Origin: Clostridioides difficile
GTDB lineage: Bacteria; Bacillota; Clostridia; Peptostreptococcales; Peptostreptococcaceae
Length of the DNA: 64,000 bases
NCBI GenBank assembly: GCA_024919175.1
Contig: CP103804.1
Location: 558,001 to 622,000, forward strand
Direction of reading: 5' to 3'
Below, in pieces: positions 16,438-24,711 of the stretch. Made by a program: the position numbers and the translations under genes. The notes under the pieces were generated by a model. The model saw nothing but the letters and a program-made list of their open reading frames with translations. It was not told the DNA's origin and made no database searches. Each line of letters opens with the position of its first letter. Positions within the stretch are counted from its first letter, which is position 1.

Positions 16438-17355
16438 ATGAACAAAATAGACTTAAATCTTTTAGAAAAAGTTGCTGAACTTCGTGGAACTCCATTAGGA
16501 GCATACAATATACGTAAAAATGGACAAGGTATAGAAAGACATTCAACTGAAAATGTAACTATAGCTCCAAAGACTGATAAACCTGGAATTGATATTATAG
16601 TAAAACCAAATACTAAAGGCGAAAATGTTCATATACCAGTAATAGTAACAGAAGCTGGTGTACAAGACATGGTTTATAATGACTTTGAAATTGGAGAAAA
16701 TGCAGATGTTGTTATAATTGCTGGTTGTGGCATACATAATTGTGGTAATGATGACAGTGAACACAATGGAATACATAGATTCTTCTTACATAAAGGAGCT
16801 CGTCTAAAATATGTGGAAAAACATTATGGCGAAGGTGATGGAGAAGGAAAAAGAATTTTAAATCCAGTTACGATTGTTAATATGGGTGAAGATTCATATT
16901 GTGAAATGGAAACAATTCAGATTAAAGGCGTTGATTCAACTAAAAGAGAAATGGATGCTACTTTAGGCAAAGGAGCAAAGATAGTTGTATTTGAAAAATT
17001 GTTAACTCATGGAAATCAAGTTGCAGAATCTAATATGAAGGTTATATTGGAAGGTGAAAATTCTTCTGCTCAAGTAATTTCTCGTACAGTTGGTCAAGAT
17101 AACTCTAAACAAAAATTTAATCCTTGTGTTATTGGGGATTCTCTTTGCTCTGCACATGTCCAATGTGACTCAATAATTATGGGTAATTCTCAAATTAGTG
17201 CTATACCTGAAATTGCTGCAAATCATCCAGATGCTCTTTTAGTACATGAAGCAGCAATCGGAAAGATTGCAGGAGACCAAATTTTAAAGATGATGACGTT
17301 AGGCCTTACAGAAGAAGAAGCAGAACAACAAATACTAAATTGTTTTTTAAAGTAA
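16438..17355 (+). CDS. SufB/SufD-like Fe-S scaffold protein
   Basis: This 305-aa protein is a short SufB/D beta-helix member; usual SufB/SufD are above 400 aa. It has IVIVTEAGVQDMVYNDFEIGENADVVIIAGCGIHNCG, RFFLHKGARLKYVEKHYGEGDG, and the C-terminal SufBD core SLCSAHVQCDSIIMGN..ISAIPEIAANHPDALLVHEAAIGKIAGDQILKMMTLGLTEEEA. The Cys and His residues in GCGIHNCG and SLCSAHVQCD could hold a cluster. It is co-transcribed with the SufC-like ATPase (SD AAAGGAAGG). The short length and two-gene layout fit the ancestral SmsCB type; this is inference. Confidence 0.88.
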   Translation: MNKIDLNLLEKVAELRGTPLGAYNIRKNGQGIERHSTENVTIAPKTDKPGIDIIVKPNTKGENVHIPVIVTEAGVQDMVYNDFEIGENADVVIIAGCGIHNCGNDDSEHNGIHRFFLHKGARLKYVEKHYGEGDGEGKRILNPVTIVNMGEDSYCEMETIQIKGVDSTKREMDATLGKGAKIVVFEKLLTHGNQVAESNMKVILEGENSSAQVISRTVGQDNSKQKFNPCVIGDSLCSAHVQCDSIIMGNSQISAIPEIAANHPDALLVHEAAIGKIAGDQILKMMTLGLTEEEAEQQILNCFLK

Positions 17356-17497
17356 GCTCAAGTTTTTATTTAATTTAATATAATTAATATAGTATAATAT
17401 AATGAATAAGTCTAAGATATTTTTATTTTTAGACTTATTTTATTTATGTAAGATAAAACTATTAGAGAAATTATACTGTAATTAGGATGTGGAATAA

Positions 17498-18259
17498 ATG
17501 AAAAACTTACTTATAAGAAATGGGACAATAATATCTCCAAAGGATGGTATCAAATTTGAAAAAAGAGATATCTTAGTTTTACATGGAAAGATATATGATA
17601 TTGGATTAAATCTTAAAGAAATGATAAGAAAAGAAAAAATACTCATAAACAAAGAGTTTGAGATAATAAATGCTAATAACATGTATATTTCTCCTGGATT
17701 TATAGATGTTCATACCCATTGTTATAAGAGAAAATTACCTACAGGTATGGATTCTGATTCAATTGGAATTGAAAAAGGTTCAACAGTTATATTTGATGCA
17801 GGGACAGCAGGTCCTGTAAATTACTACGATTTTAAGAAAAAATATATGGATGAATGTAAGACTGAAGTGTATTCATTTTTAAATGTAACTAATGAAGGAT
17901 TAAATATATTAAATGAATCAACATCTTTAGATGTTATAAACTTTGATAATATTGGATCCATTGTAGAAAAAAATATGGAAAAGATAAAAGGTATAAAAGT
18001 AAAAGCAAGTAAATTTCAATCTAGTACAGATGGTATAGACATAATTAAAAAGTCAAAACAAATTGCAGAAAAATTAAATTTACCATTAGTGGTATATATA
18101 GGGGAGTATCCATCATATATAGATGAAGTAATGAATATTTTGGGAAGGGGAGATATAGTTACACCTGTATATGGAAATAGCACCAATGGAATATTTAATG
18201 AGTCTGGTAACTTGAGAGAATCTGTATTAAGTGCAAAAGATAGAGGAGTATTATTTGAT
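17498..18259 (+). CDS. Amidohydrolase, exon 1 (interrupted by IStron)
   Basis: The first 254 codons encode a dihydroorotase/deacetylase-like amidohydrolase: NMYISPGFIDVHTHCYKRKLPTGMDSDS carries the HxH metal site, and GIKVKASKFQS holds the usual carbamylated Lys region. The frame meets TAA immediately after TTGAT, where the IStron begins, so unspliced mRNA gives a truncated protein. Joining 18259 to 20126 keeps frame (VLFD-VCHGVEQFDF) and gives 394 aa. Relatives have His in a VHIG motif and in THCF; here these read VYIG and TPVY, so two metal ligands appear lost. Catalysis is doubtful. Confidence 0.8.
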
Positions 18260-18760
18260 TAAAAAATAGCTATGCATACTCGTGACTTTAGTCATGAGTT
18301 AGTAGCTAAAATAGTCAGCATATAGGGAAACTTATATGTAGAGATAGGATAGAACCTATCCAATACTACTTGAATTGCTGGAAACCCCTAAAGCTAACCA
18401 AACTAAAACATAAGGATGAAATAAACCTAAGTGTGAAAGTTACGAAAGTAGAAAAAATTGGTTAGATGGTATAAGGTTAAACCCTAAGTACTTTAAAATG
18501 GGCAATCAGCAGGTAAGCTCCGAATAGGAGAAACTTCAACGACTATTCCTCTTAAGGGAAGTACACTACAAGCTATTGGTAGTGGAAGTGGGTAGACCTT
18601 AACGGATAATGCCGAAGGATAAGATATAGTCTGTGCTTGCATGAGAGTGTAAGAAGTTCATAAGAGAACTGCATAGGTAGTAGCGAACTTATGTGAACGA
18701 CAACCTCGAAAATGATAAAAGTTAAGGGCTTACGGTTCTTACATGTGTTATTTAAAAATA
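18260..18760 (+). ncRNA. Group I intron catalytic core of the IStron
   Basis: The non-coding 5' section has group I core signatures: GGGCAATCAGCAGGTAAGC around 18499-18517 (P/Q region), TTCAACGACTATTCC (R-side P3/P8), and AAGATATAGTCTG at 18621-18633 (P7/S element). Excision would join TTGAT to GTATGTCAT and restore the amidohydrolase frame. Called from motif recognition; no folding was run. Confidence 0.8.
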
Positions 18761-18898
18761 AATATAAAAACCTTCGAAATAATTGTTTTAAATAATTACG
18801 TTTGTTAATATTATAATGGGTAATGAAAAAAGGAAGTGACTCATGGTAAAGGATGTATATTAATAATCATAAAAAACAATTAAAGTGAGGTGATAGTA

Positions 18899-19999
18899 GT
18901 GGAAAAAGCGTATAAGTTTAGAATGTATCCAAATAAAAAACAGCAAGAGTTAATTAACAAAACTTTTGGATGTTGTAGATTTGTATATAATAAATATCTT
19001 GCTAAAAGAATAGAAGTTTATGAAAACAATAAAGAAACTTTTACTTATAAACAGTGCAGTTCTGATTTGACCAACTTAAAAAAAGAATTAGAGTGGCTTA
19101 AAGAACCTGATAAATTTTCACTACAAAACACCTTAAAAGATTTAGAAAACGCATATAAAAAATTCTTTAAAGAAAATGCAGGATTTCCTAAATTTAAATC
19201 AAAGAAAACTAATAGATTTTCATATAGAACGAACTTTACAAATGAAAATATTATGTACATTGGTCAATATATAAAACTACCTAAACTTGGTATGGTTAAA
19301 GTAAGGGATAAACAAGTACCTCAAGGGAGAATACTTAATGCTACTGTATCCAAAGAACCAAGTGGTAAATATTATGTATCATTATGTTATACTGATATAG
19401 ACATTGAAGCATTTGAAAATACTAATAATCAGGTAGGTTTAGATTTAGGAATTAAAGAATTTTGTATCTCAAGTTGTGGACAATTTATAGAAAATCCTAA
19501 GTATCTTCTAAAGTCATTAAACAAACTTGCTAAATTACAAAGAGAATTATCGAGAAAAACAATCGGTAGTTTAAATAGAAATAAAGCAAGATTAAAAGTT
19601 GCAAGACTTCAAGAACATATAGCTAATCAAAGAAAAGATTTTCTACAAAAACTATCTACTAAATTAATAAAAGAGAATGATATTATTTGCATAGAAGATT
19701 TACAAGTAAAGGATATGACTAGAAATCGTAAACTATCTCGCTTAATTTCTGATGTGTCATGGTCAGAATTTGTTCGCCAATTAGAATATAAAGCTAATTG
19801 GTATGGTAGACAAATTGTAAAGGTAGGTAAATTCTTTGCAAGTTCACAAATATGCAATAAATGTGGGTATAAAAACGAGGCGATTAAGAATTTAAATATA
19901 AGAGAATGGATTTGTCCTTGTTGTAACATAACTCATGATAGAGATATAAATGCAAGTATAAATATACTAAAAGAAGGGTTAAGACTAATAACAGTTTAA
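18899..19999 (+). CDS. tnpB: TnpB RNA-guided nuclease of the IStron
   Basis: This 366-aa IS605-type TnpB appears intact. It has the N-terminal AYKFRMYPNKKQQELINKTFGCCRFVYN, RuvC residues Asp in VGLDLGIKEF, Glu in ICIEDLQVKDM and Asp in HDRDINASINI, and a four-Cys zinc finger (CNKCGYKN...CPCC). TnpB cuts DNA guided by an omega RNA transcribed from its own 3' end and helps keep the element. GTG 18890 overlaps the SD AGTGAGGTGA, so GTG 18899 is the better start. It is paralogous to the TnpB at 56932 but clearly diverged. Confidence 0.92.
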   Translation: MEKAYKFRMYPNKKQQELINKTFGCCRFVYNKYLAKRIEVYENNKETFTYKQCSSDLTNLKKELEWLKEPDKFSLQNTLKDLENAYKKFFKENAGFPKFKSKKTNRFSYRTNFTNENIMYIGQYIKLPKLGMVKVRDKQVPQGRILNATVSKEPSGKYYVSLCYTDIDIEAFENTNNQVGLDLGIKEFCISSCGQFIENPKYLLKSLNKLAKLQRELSRKTIGSLNRNKARLKVARLQEHIANQRKDFLQKLSTKLIKENDIICIEDLQVKDMTRNRKLSRLISDVSWSEFVRQLEYKANWYGRQIVKVGKFFASSQICNKCGYKNEAIKNLNIREWICPCCNITHDRDINASINILKEGLRLITV

Positions 20000-20125
20000 A
20001 ATAGATAACTTATGTAAGAACCGTAGGAACTACGGGGATAGCCTGTGGAGAATTAGTAAGACATATTTTAGTATGCAAAATTCTATGAAGCAGGAACCCT
20101 GTGACTTTAGTCATGGGAGGTTCAG
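20000..20125 (+). ncRNA. Candidate omega RNA / IStron right end
   Basis: The bases between the tnpB stop and the right boundary are non-coding and rich in hairpins: GAACCGTAGGAACTACGG, then CCCTGTGACTTTAGTCATGGG. In this family the tnpB 3' end forms the guide scaffold and the flanking host sequence (here GTATGTCATGGGGTAG) serves as guide. The same RNA segment includes the 3' splice site. Confidence 0.5.
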
Positions 20126-20548
20126 GTATGTCATGGGGTAGAACAGTTTGACTTTGAAGTATTTAAAAAAGCAGTCAATCAAGGATTAAAGCCTGATTTA
20201 ATAAGTACAGATATGCATATAAAAAATATGAAAGATATACATTATTCTCTTTTAAATGTTGTAAATAAAATTATGGAACTTGGGATACCTCTAGAAAAAT
20301 GCATAGAAAAGGTAACTGAATATCCAACAAAAGTTTTTAATTTACAAGGAAGTCAAGGTAGGATAAAAGTTGGTGGAGAAGGCGATTTTACAATATTTAC
20401 AATAGATGATAGTGAAGAAATTATAACAGATTATAATAATAATGAACTAATGCTAAATAAAAAATTAAGCTTACAATATACTATAAAATCATGGATGAAG
20501 AGTAGTGAGGTTTATAGACATTGGTATGATGGCACTGTAATAAATTAA
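20126..20548 (+). CDS. Amidohydrolase, exon 2
   Basis: This is the C-terminal 140 codons of the IStron-split amidohydrolase. From 20126 the frame reads VCHGVEQFDFEVFKKAVNQG, then LKPDLISTDMH, matching the VGHG...STDLH C-terminal motif of the family, including the conserved Asp. It then runs PTKVFNLQGSQGRIKVGGEGDFTIFT to the TAA. There is no start codon or SD at the junction, so it is translated only from spliced mRNA. An internal ATG at 20213 lacks an SD. Confidence 0.8.
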   Translation, partial: VCHGVEQFDFEVFKKAVNQGLKPDLISTDMHIKNMKDIHYSLLNVVNKIMELGIPLEKCIEKVTEYPTKVFNLQGSQGRIKVGGEGDFTIFTIDDSEEIITDYNNNELMLNKKLSLQYTIKSWMKSSEVYRHWYDGTVIN

Positions 20549-20646
20549 GTTATGTTGATAAAAAAGGAAAAATATGTTTAAATTAGTATATATTGGATAA
20601 ATATGTAATGGAACAATAATTATAATTTTAGGGGAGGTATTTTAGT

Positions 20647-20835
20647 ATGAAAGCATTTGTTGATAAGGATGTATGTGTAGCTTGTGGAGCGTGTATAGGA
20701 ACATGTCCAGACGTTTTTAGTATGAGTGATGAAGGACATTCAGTTGCAATTGAAGGAGAAATACCAGCAGAATTACAGGATTTATGTAAAGAAGCAGAAG
20801 AAGGATGTCCAGTTTCAGCAATAACAGTTAAATAA
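20647..20835 (+). CDS. Ferredoxin, single [4Fe-4S] type
   Basis: This 62-aa protein has CVACGACIGTCPDVF at residues 11-25 and a C-terminal GCPVSAI, the pattern of monocluster 4Fe-4S ferredoxins in which CxxCxxC plus a distant CP ligate one cluster. The extra Cys at residue 21 may form a disulfide or be spare. It is very acidic, as expected of an electron carrier. SD GGGGAGG precedes the ATG. Monocistronic, with a terminator 50 bases downstream. Confidence 0.93.
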   Translation: MKAFVDKDVCVACGACIGTCPDVFSMSDEGHSVAIEGEIPAELQDLCKEAEEGCPVSAITVK

Positions 20836-20885
20836 GACTGTTTAGATTTAGTTTAAAGACAATATATAAGATTTGAGTATTATTT

Positions 20886-20927
20886 AAGCTATAGTATTAG
20901 ATTAAAATTCTATTACTATAGCTTTTT
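20886..20927 (+). terminator. Rho-independent terminator
   Basis: AAGCTATAGTA pairs with TACTATAGCTT, with an inner TAGATTA/AATTCTA helix, followed by a T run. Confidence 0.8.
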
Positions 20928-20985
20928 AAAATAGATAAATTCAAAAGATAAAGTATTATTTTTATAAAATGTGGAGGACTTAAAT

Positions 20986-21636
20986 ATGAAGAAAAATTAT
21001 GAAATAGTGTTATTTGACCTAGATGGAACACTTACAGACCCTAAAGAAGGAATAACGAAGTCTATTCAGTACTCTTTGAAGAGTTTTGGTATAGAAGAAG
21101 AATTGGATAACTTAAAACAATTTATAGGGCCACCCCTGCATGCTACTTTTAAAGACTATTATAAATTTGAAGATGAAAAGGCAACAGAAGCTGTTGAAAA
21201 GTATAGAGAATACTTTTCTGACAGAGGAATATTTGAAAATAAAATTTATGAAGACATAAAGGAGACTTTAAAAATACTTTATGAAAATGGTAAAACATTA
21301 TTGTTGGCTACTTCTAAGCCAACAGTATTTGCAGAAACTATACTTAAATATTTTGATATAGATAGATATTTTAAATATATCGCAGGTAGTAACCTTGATG
21401 GTACAAGAGTAAATAAAAATGAAGTTATAGAATATGTGTTAGATTTGTGTGATGCAACAGATAAAGATAAGGTAATTATGATTGGTGATAGAAAATACGA
21501 TATAATTGGAGCTAATAAAATAGGTGTAGATTCTATAGGCGTATTGTATGGGTATGGTTCTTTTGATGAGATTAGTAAAAGTAATCCTACTTATATTGTC
21601 GAAAATGTTAAATCTATAAAAGATATTTTGCTATAA
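20986..21636 (+). CDS. HAD-superfamily phosphatase (phosphoglycolate phosphatase-like)
   Basis: This 216-aa protein has the four HAD motifs: FDLDGTLTDP (nucleophile Asp), LLATSKP (motif II), a Lys in the TRVNKNEVIEYV region, and MIGDRKYDIIGANKIGVDSIGVLYGYG (motif IV). The helical cap inserted after motif I marks it as a subfamily IA enzyme of the Gph/PpaX type. The substrate may be phosphoglycolate, pyrophosphate or a sugar phosphate. GTG 20971 lies in the SD GTGGAGGA, so ATG 20986 is the start. A perfect 16-bp hairpin overlaps its stop codon. Confidence 0.9.
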   Translation: MKKNYEIVLFDLDGTLTDPKEGITKSIQYSLKSFGIEEELDNLKQFIGPPLHATFKDYYKFEDEKATEAVEKYREYFSDRGIFENKIYEDIKETLKILYENGKTLLLATSKPTVFAETILKYFDIDRYFKYIAGSNLDGTRVNKNEVIEYVLDLCDATDKDKVIMIGDRKYDIIGANKIGVDSIGVLYGYGSFDEISKSNPTYIVENVKSIKDILL

Positions 21637-21650
21637 ATATCTTTTATAGA
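21613..21650 (+). terminator. 16-bp perfect hairpin overlapping the HAD stop codon
   Basis: TCTATAAAAGATATTT (21613-21628) and its exact inverse (21635-21650) close a 6-nt loop. The TAA stop lies at 21634-21636. A, not T, follows, so it may slow decay or act as a weak terminator rather than a classic one. Confidence 0.5.
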
Positions 21651-21738
21651 CAAAAACAATACAAAATGGTGTAGCATATTTAAAAATATGATATTATAAT
21701 TAAGGAAGCCATTTAAAAAAGAGGAGGATGCACTTGAA

Positions 21739-22677
21739 ATGAAATCTATTTTAATCATGGGTGGAAGCGACTTCATAGGTTCTGCACTTGCTAAGCGTTT
21801 AATTAAATGTGGGTATCAAATAGATATACTTACGAATGGTAAAAAGGAAATAGATTATAAAGGTTTTAGAGAGCACTTAATTTGCGATAGAAAAGTACGC
21901 AAAGATATGGAAAACATTATCAATGGAAGACAGTATGATTACATATATGATATGACTGCATATACAAAAGAAGATGTTGGTAATCTTATTGATTTTGTAA
22001 ACTTAGATAACTTAAAAAAATACATAGTATTGTCAGCAGGAGCCGTATACAAAGATAGTGGAAGAAATGTAAAAGAAGATAATGAAAAAGGTGAAAATGA
22101 AAACTGGGGTAAATATGGACTTAACAAAAAGGAAACAGAAGATTTTGTTATAAATAGCTCTATACCATATATAATTATTAGACCAACTTATATATATGGT
22201 GAAAATAATAATTTGTATAGAGAATACTATTTCTTTGAAAAAATAGAAAAAAACGAAAAAATACCAGTACCTAAAGGAAAACAAGTAAGCAATCAATTTA
22301 TATATATTGGGGATTTAGTAAAAGTATTAGAGAGCGTAATGAAAAATTCTCATGTAAGAGAAGCGTATAATGTAACAAATCCACAGTTAATATCTTGGGA
22401 TGAACTTATATATACATGTGGAGAAGTTATTGGTAAGGAACCTATTATAAAATATGTAGACATGGAAAAAGTTGAGTTTAGAGAGAGAACTTACTTCCCA
22501 TTTAGAAACATAGACTTTAATCTAGATATAAATAAGCTTATTGAACATGGTCTTTATATACCAAATGTTTTATTAAAAGAAGGTCTTACAACAACATATA
22601 AATGGTTTTTAGCTAATAAACCAAAATTACACGATAGAAAAATGGACAAAGTTGAGTCTGTAATGCAAATAGTTTAA
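21739..22677 (+). CDS. NAD-dependent epimerase/dehydratase (SDR family)
   Basis: In this 312-aa protein the N-terminus ILIMGGSDFIGSALAKRLIKCGYQIDILT is a Rossmann nucleotide-binding motif (GGxxxxG). YGLNKKETEDFV carries the YxxxK catalytic pair near residue 135, and IIRPTYIYGENN is the extended-SDR strand. The C-terminal half (NVTNPQLISWDELIYTCGEVIGKEP) resembles the chloroplast CSP41/sugar-epimerase-like group. Substrate unknown. SD GAGGAGG precedes the ATG. The metallophosphoesterase follows after 25 bases, so the two may be co-transcribed. Confidence 0.85.
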   Translation: MKSILIMGGSDFIGSALAKRLIKCGYQIDILTNGKKEIDYKGFREHLICDRKVRKDMENIINGRQYDYIYDMTAYTKEDVGNLIDFVNLDNLKKYIVLSAGAVYKDSGRNVKEDNEKGENENWGKYGLNKKETEDFVINSSIPYIIIRPTYIYGENNNLYREYYFFEKIEKNEKIPVPKGKQVSNQFIYIGDLVKVLESVMKNSHVREAYNVTNPQLISWDELIYTCGEVIGKEPIIKYVDMEKVEFRERTYFPFRNIDFNLDINKLIEHGLYIPNVLLKEGLTTTYKWFLANKPKLHDRKMDKVESVMQIV

Positions 22678-22702
22678 GATAATAAATAAGTAGGTAGATA
22701 CT

Positions 22703-23554
22703 TTGAAATTAAAGATAAAGCATTTTTTAAAATTTTTTATATTGATATTTGTTTTAATTTTTATATACTCAGTTGCAATAGAACCGAGTCTATTAATTGT
22801 GAAAAAATATAATATAAATAAAGATGGAAACCTGATGAAAGAAAATATAGTAAAAAATGATAATAAAACTATAAAAGTAGTTCAGATTTCAGATACTCAA
22901 ATAGGTAGCTTTTACTCGACTAATAAACTTAAAAAAGTAGCCAATAAGGTTAATGCCTTAAATCCAGATATATTAGTATTTACTGGAGATTTAATTGATT
23001 ATTCTAATAAAAATCCAGATGTAGATGAAATTACAAAGATTTTATCTAGTATGAATGCAAGGTTAGGAAAATTCTCAGTATTCGGTAATCATGATTATAT
23101 GTATGAACTTCCTAGGTATTATAGACAAATTATGAGAAATTCTAACTTTCATCTTTTAGTTAATGAAAATAAGAAAATAAAACTTGAAGATAATAAGTAC
23201 ATTAATATACTTGGAGTTGATGAGATATTAAAGGGTAATCCAAATATACAGGATTTGGAGAAAAAAACTGATTATAATAGTTTTAATTTATTGTTGGCAC
23301 ATGAGCCAGATTTGGTAGATATGCTTAGTAAAGATACAATGAATTTAGTTTTATCTGGACATAGTCATGGCGGTCAAATAAGAGTGCCTTTTAAAGGTGC
23401 TTTAGTTACTCCTCCATATGGAAGGAAATATACTAAAGGATTTTATGATATAAAGGGAAATCATCTATATGTGAGTTCTGGTCTTGGAAGTACAAAGTTG
23501 CCATTTAGATTTTTTAATGTGCCAGAGATAGTTGAATTTAATATTCTAATTTAG
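22703..23554 (+). CDS. Membrane-anchored metallophosphoesterase (YkuE/YaeI-like)
   Basis: This 283-aa protein starts at TTG and opens with a single hydrophobic anchor (residues about 8-28). The calcineurin-like motifs follow: ISDTQIGSF, FTGDLIDYS, FGNHDYMY, LAHEPD and LSGHSHGGQIRVP. This set matches the YkuE/YaeI group of membrane-associated phosphodiesterases, some acting on lipids such as UDP-diacylglucosamine. The active site faces outward if the anchor is a typical N-in signal anchor. The SD is weak (AGTAGGTAG). Confidence 0.88.
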   Translation: MKLKIKHFLKFFILIFVLIFIYSVAIEPSLLIVKKYNINKDGNLMKENIVKNDNKTIKVVQISDTQIGSFYSTNKLKKVANKVNALNPDILVFTGDLIDYSNKNPDVDEITKILSSMNARLGKFSVFGNHDYMYELPRYYRQIMRNSNFHLLVNENKKIKLEDNKYINILGVDEILKGNPNIQDLEKKTDYNSFNLLLAHEPDLVDMLSKDTMNLVLSGHSHGGQIRVPFKGALVTPPYGRKYTKGFYDIKGNHLYVSSGLGSTKLPFRFFNVPEIVEFNILI

Positions 23555-23727
23555 TACAGGATATTGTTTTTATTAAATATAGAGGGATAGAAATTTTAAG
23601 AATAAATTGAGTTAAGAATGTAAAAAGTTTAAGTTATAGTTAATACATTTATTAGAATCGATAATAATATTAATAACTATTAAAATATAGATACAAAAGA
23701 TAATAAAAATATAAAAAATTATAATAT

Positions 23728-23790
23728 AGCAAGATTGTATCAATTATAGATAGATAGTATTTATAATTAATATAATCTTGCATTTCTTTA
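23728..23790. terminator. Possible shared terminator between convergent genes
   Basis: GCAAGATTGTAT and ATATAATCTTGC form a 12-bp stem with one mismatch around an AT-rich loop of about 30 nt, followed by T-rich sequence. It lies between the phosphoesterase gene and the ttcA gene. Nothing else is visible in this 290-base gap. Confidence 0.45.
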
Positions 23791-23846
23791 TTTAAACATA
23801 TTAATTTTTATACAATGTATGAATGCAATTTAATACTATATTTAGA

Positions 23847-24587
23847 TTATTTTAAATAAATATTTTTTATCTTTTCCTTATCCCATATAAAAAGTTTTTC
23901 TGAATTATTTAAAGAACCAAATACGTTCCTTTTAAAATCTGGCATTTCTTTATTTAAATTAGCAATAAGATTTTTTATGTATTCTCTCCTAGTATGGCCA
24001 TTTGCAGGACATGGATTTGCTATGATAGGATAGTTACACTCCTTTGAAATCTTCTTAGTCATATATTCTTCTATGTAAATCATAGGTCTTATAACAGTTA
24101 AATCTTGTCTATCTAAATATGTTTTTGGCGAAAAACAATTAACTCTTCCTTCATAAAACATAGACATTAAAAATGTTTCAATAGCATCATCCTTATGATG
24201 TCCAAGAGCTACTTTATTACATCCAAGCTTCTTTGCATTGTCATTTAGAGCACCCCTTCTTAAATTAGCACATAGTGCACAAGGATTTTTTTCTTTTCTT
24301 ATATCAAATACGATTTCTTTTATATTAGTTTGAAATTCATAAAAAGGTACATTTATTTCAGCACATAATTTGTTTAATGGTGAGTTATCAATTCCACCAG
24401 TATTTAGTGTTACAGCTATTAGTTCAAACTTTTGTGGAGAAAATCTTTGATAATTTTTAAGTATATGAAGTAATGTCAAACTATCTTTTCCACCAGAAAG
24501 ACCAACTGCAATTTTATCATTTTCTTGTATCATATCAAAGTCTTGTATAGCCTTACGGGCTTTACTAAGAAGTTTTTGCATAGACAT
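23847..24587 (-). CDS. ttcA: tRNA 2-thiocytidine synthetase TtcA-like
   Basis: The 246-aa protein has the PP-loop GLSGGKDSLTLLHIL, two Cys in CALCANLRRG (the CxxC cluster ligands), LGHHKDDAIETFLM, and a C-terminal NPCPANGHTRREYIKNL. TtcA adenylates cytidine 32 of tRNA and, with a [4Fe-4S] cluster, replaces oxygen with sulfur. The length and the CPxxGHTRR tail fit the TtcA/TtuA group; close paralogs modify other positions. The frame is open to ATG 24599, which abuts the SD AAAGGA, so ATG 24587 is preferred. Confidence 0.88.
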   Translation of the reverse strand: MSMQKLLSKARKAIQDFDMIQENDKIAVGLSGGKDSLTLLHILKNYQRFSPQKFELIAVTLNTGGIDNSPLNKLCAEINVPFYEFQTNIKEIVFDIRKEKNPCALCANLRRGALNDNAKKLGCNKVALGHHKDDAIETFLMSMFYEGRVNCFSPKTYLDRQDLTVIRPMIYIEEYMTKKISKECNYPIIANPCPANGHTRREYIKNLIANLNKEMPDFKRNVFGSLNNSEKLFIWDKEKIKNIYLK

Positions 24588-24711
24588 TTTTAGCACCATC
24601 CTTTATTTGAAAATATAAACTTAAGAATAATTTAAGGTTTACTTATAAAATACTTAAAACTTATACTCTAAAATTAACATTAACAAACATAACAAAGGAG
24701 ATGATTTAATT

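Larger units (their letters stand above)
18260..20125 (+). mobile_element. IStron (group I intron + IS605-type TnpB), CdISt1-like
   Basis: The 1866-bp insertion lies directly after TTGAT (18255-18259), the known CdISt1/IS605 target pentamer. Subterminal hairpins share the identical 15-mer GTGACTTTAGTCATG at 18282-18296 and 20101-20115. The 5' part is a group I intron-like RNA and the rest encodes TnpB. There is no TnpA, so this copy would be mobilised only in trans. The 3' boundary (TTCAG/GTATG) is inferred from the reading frame of the host gene. Confidence 0.88.
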
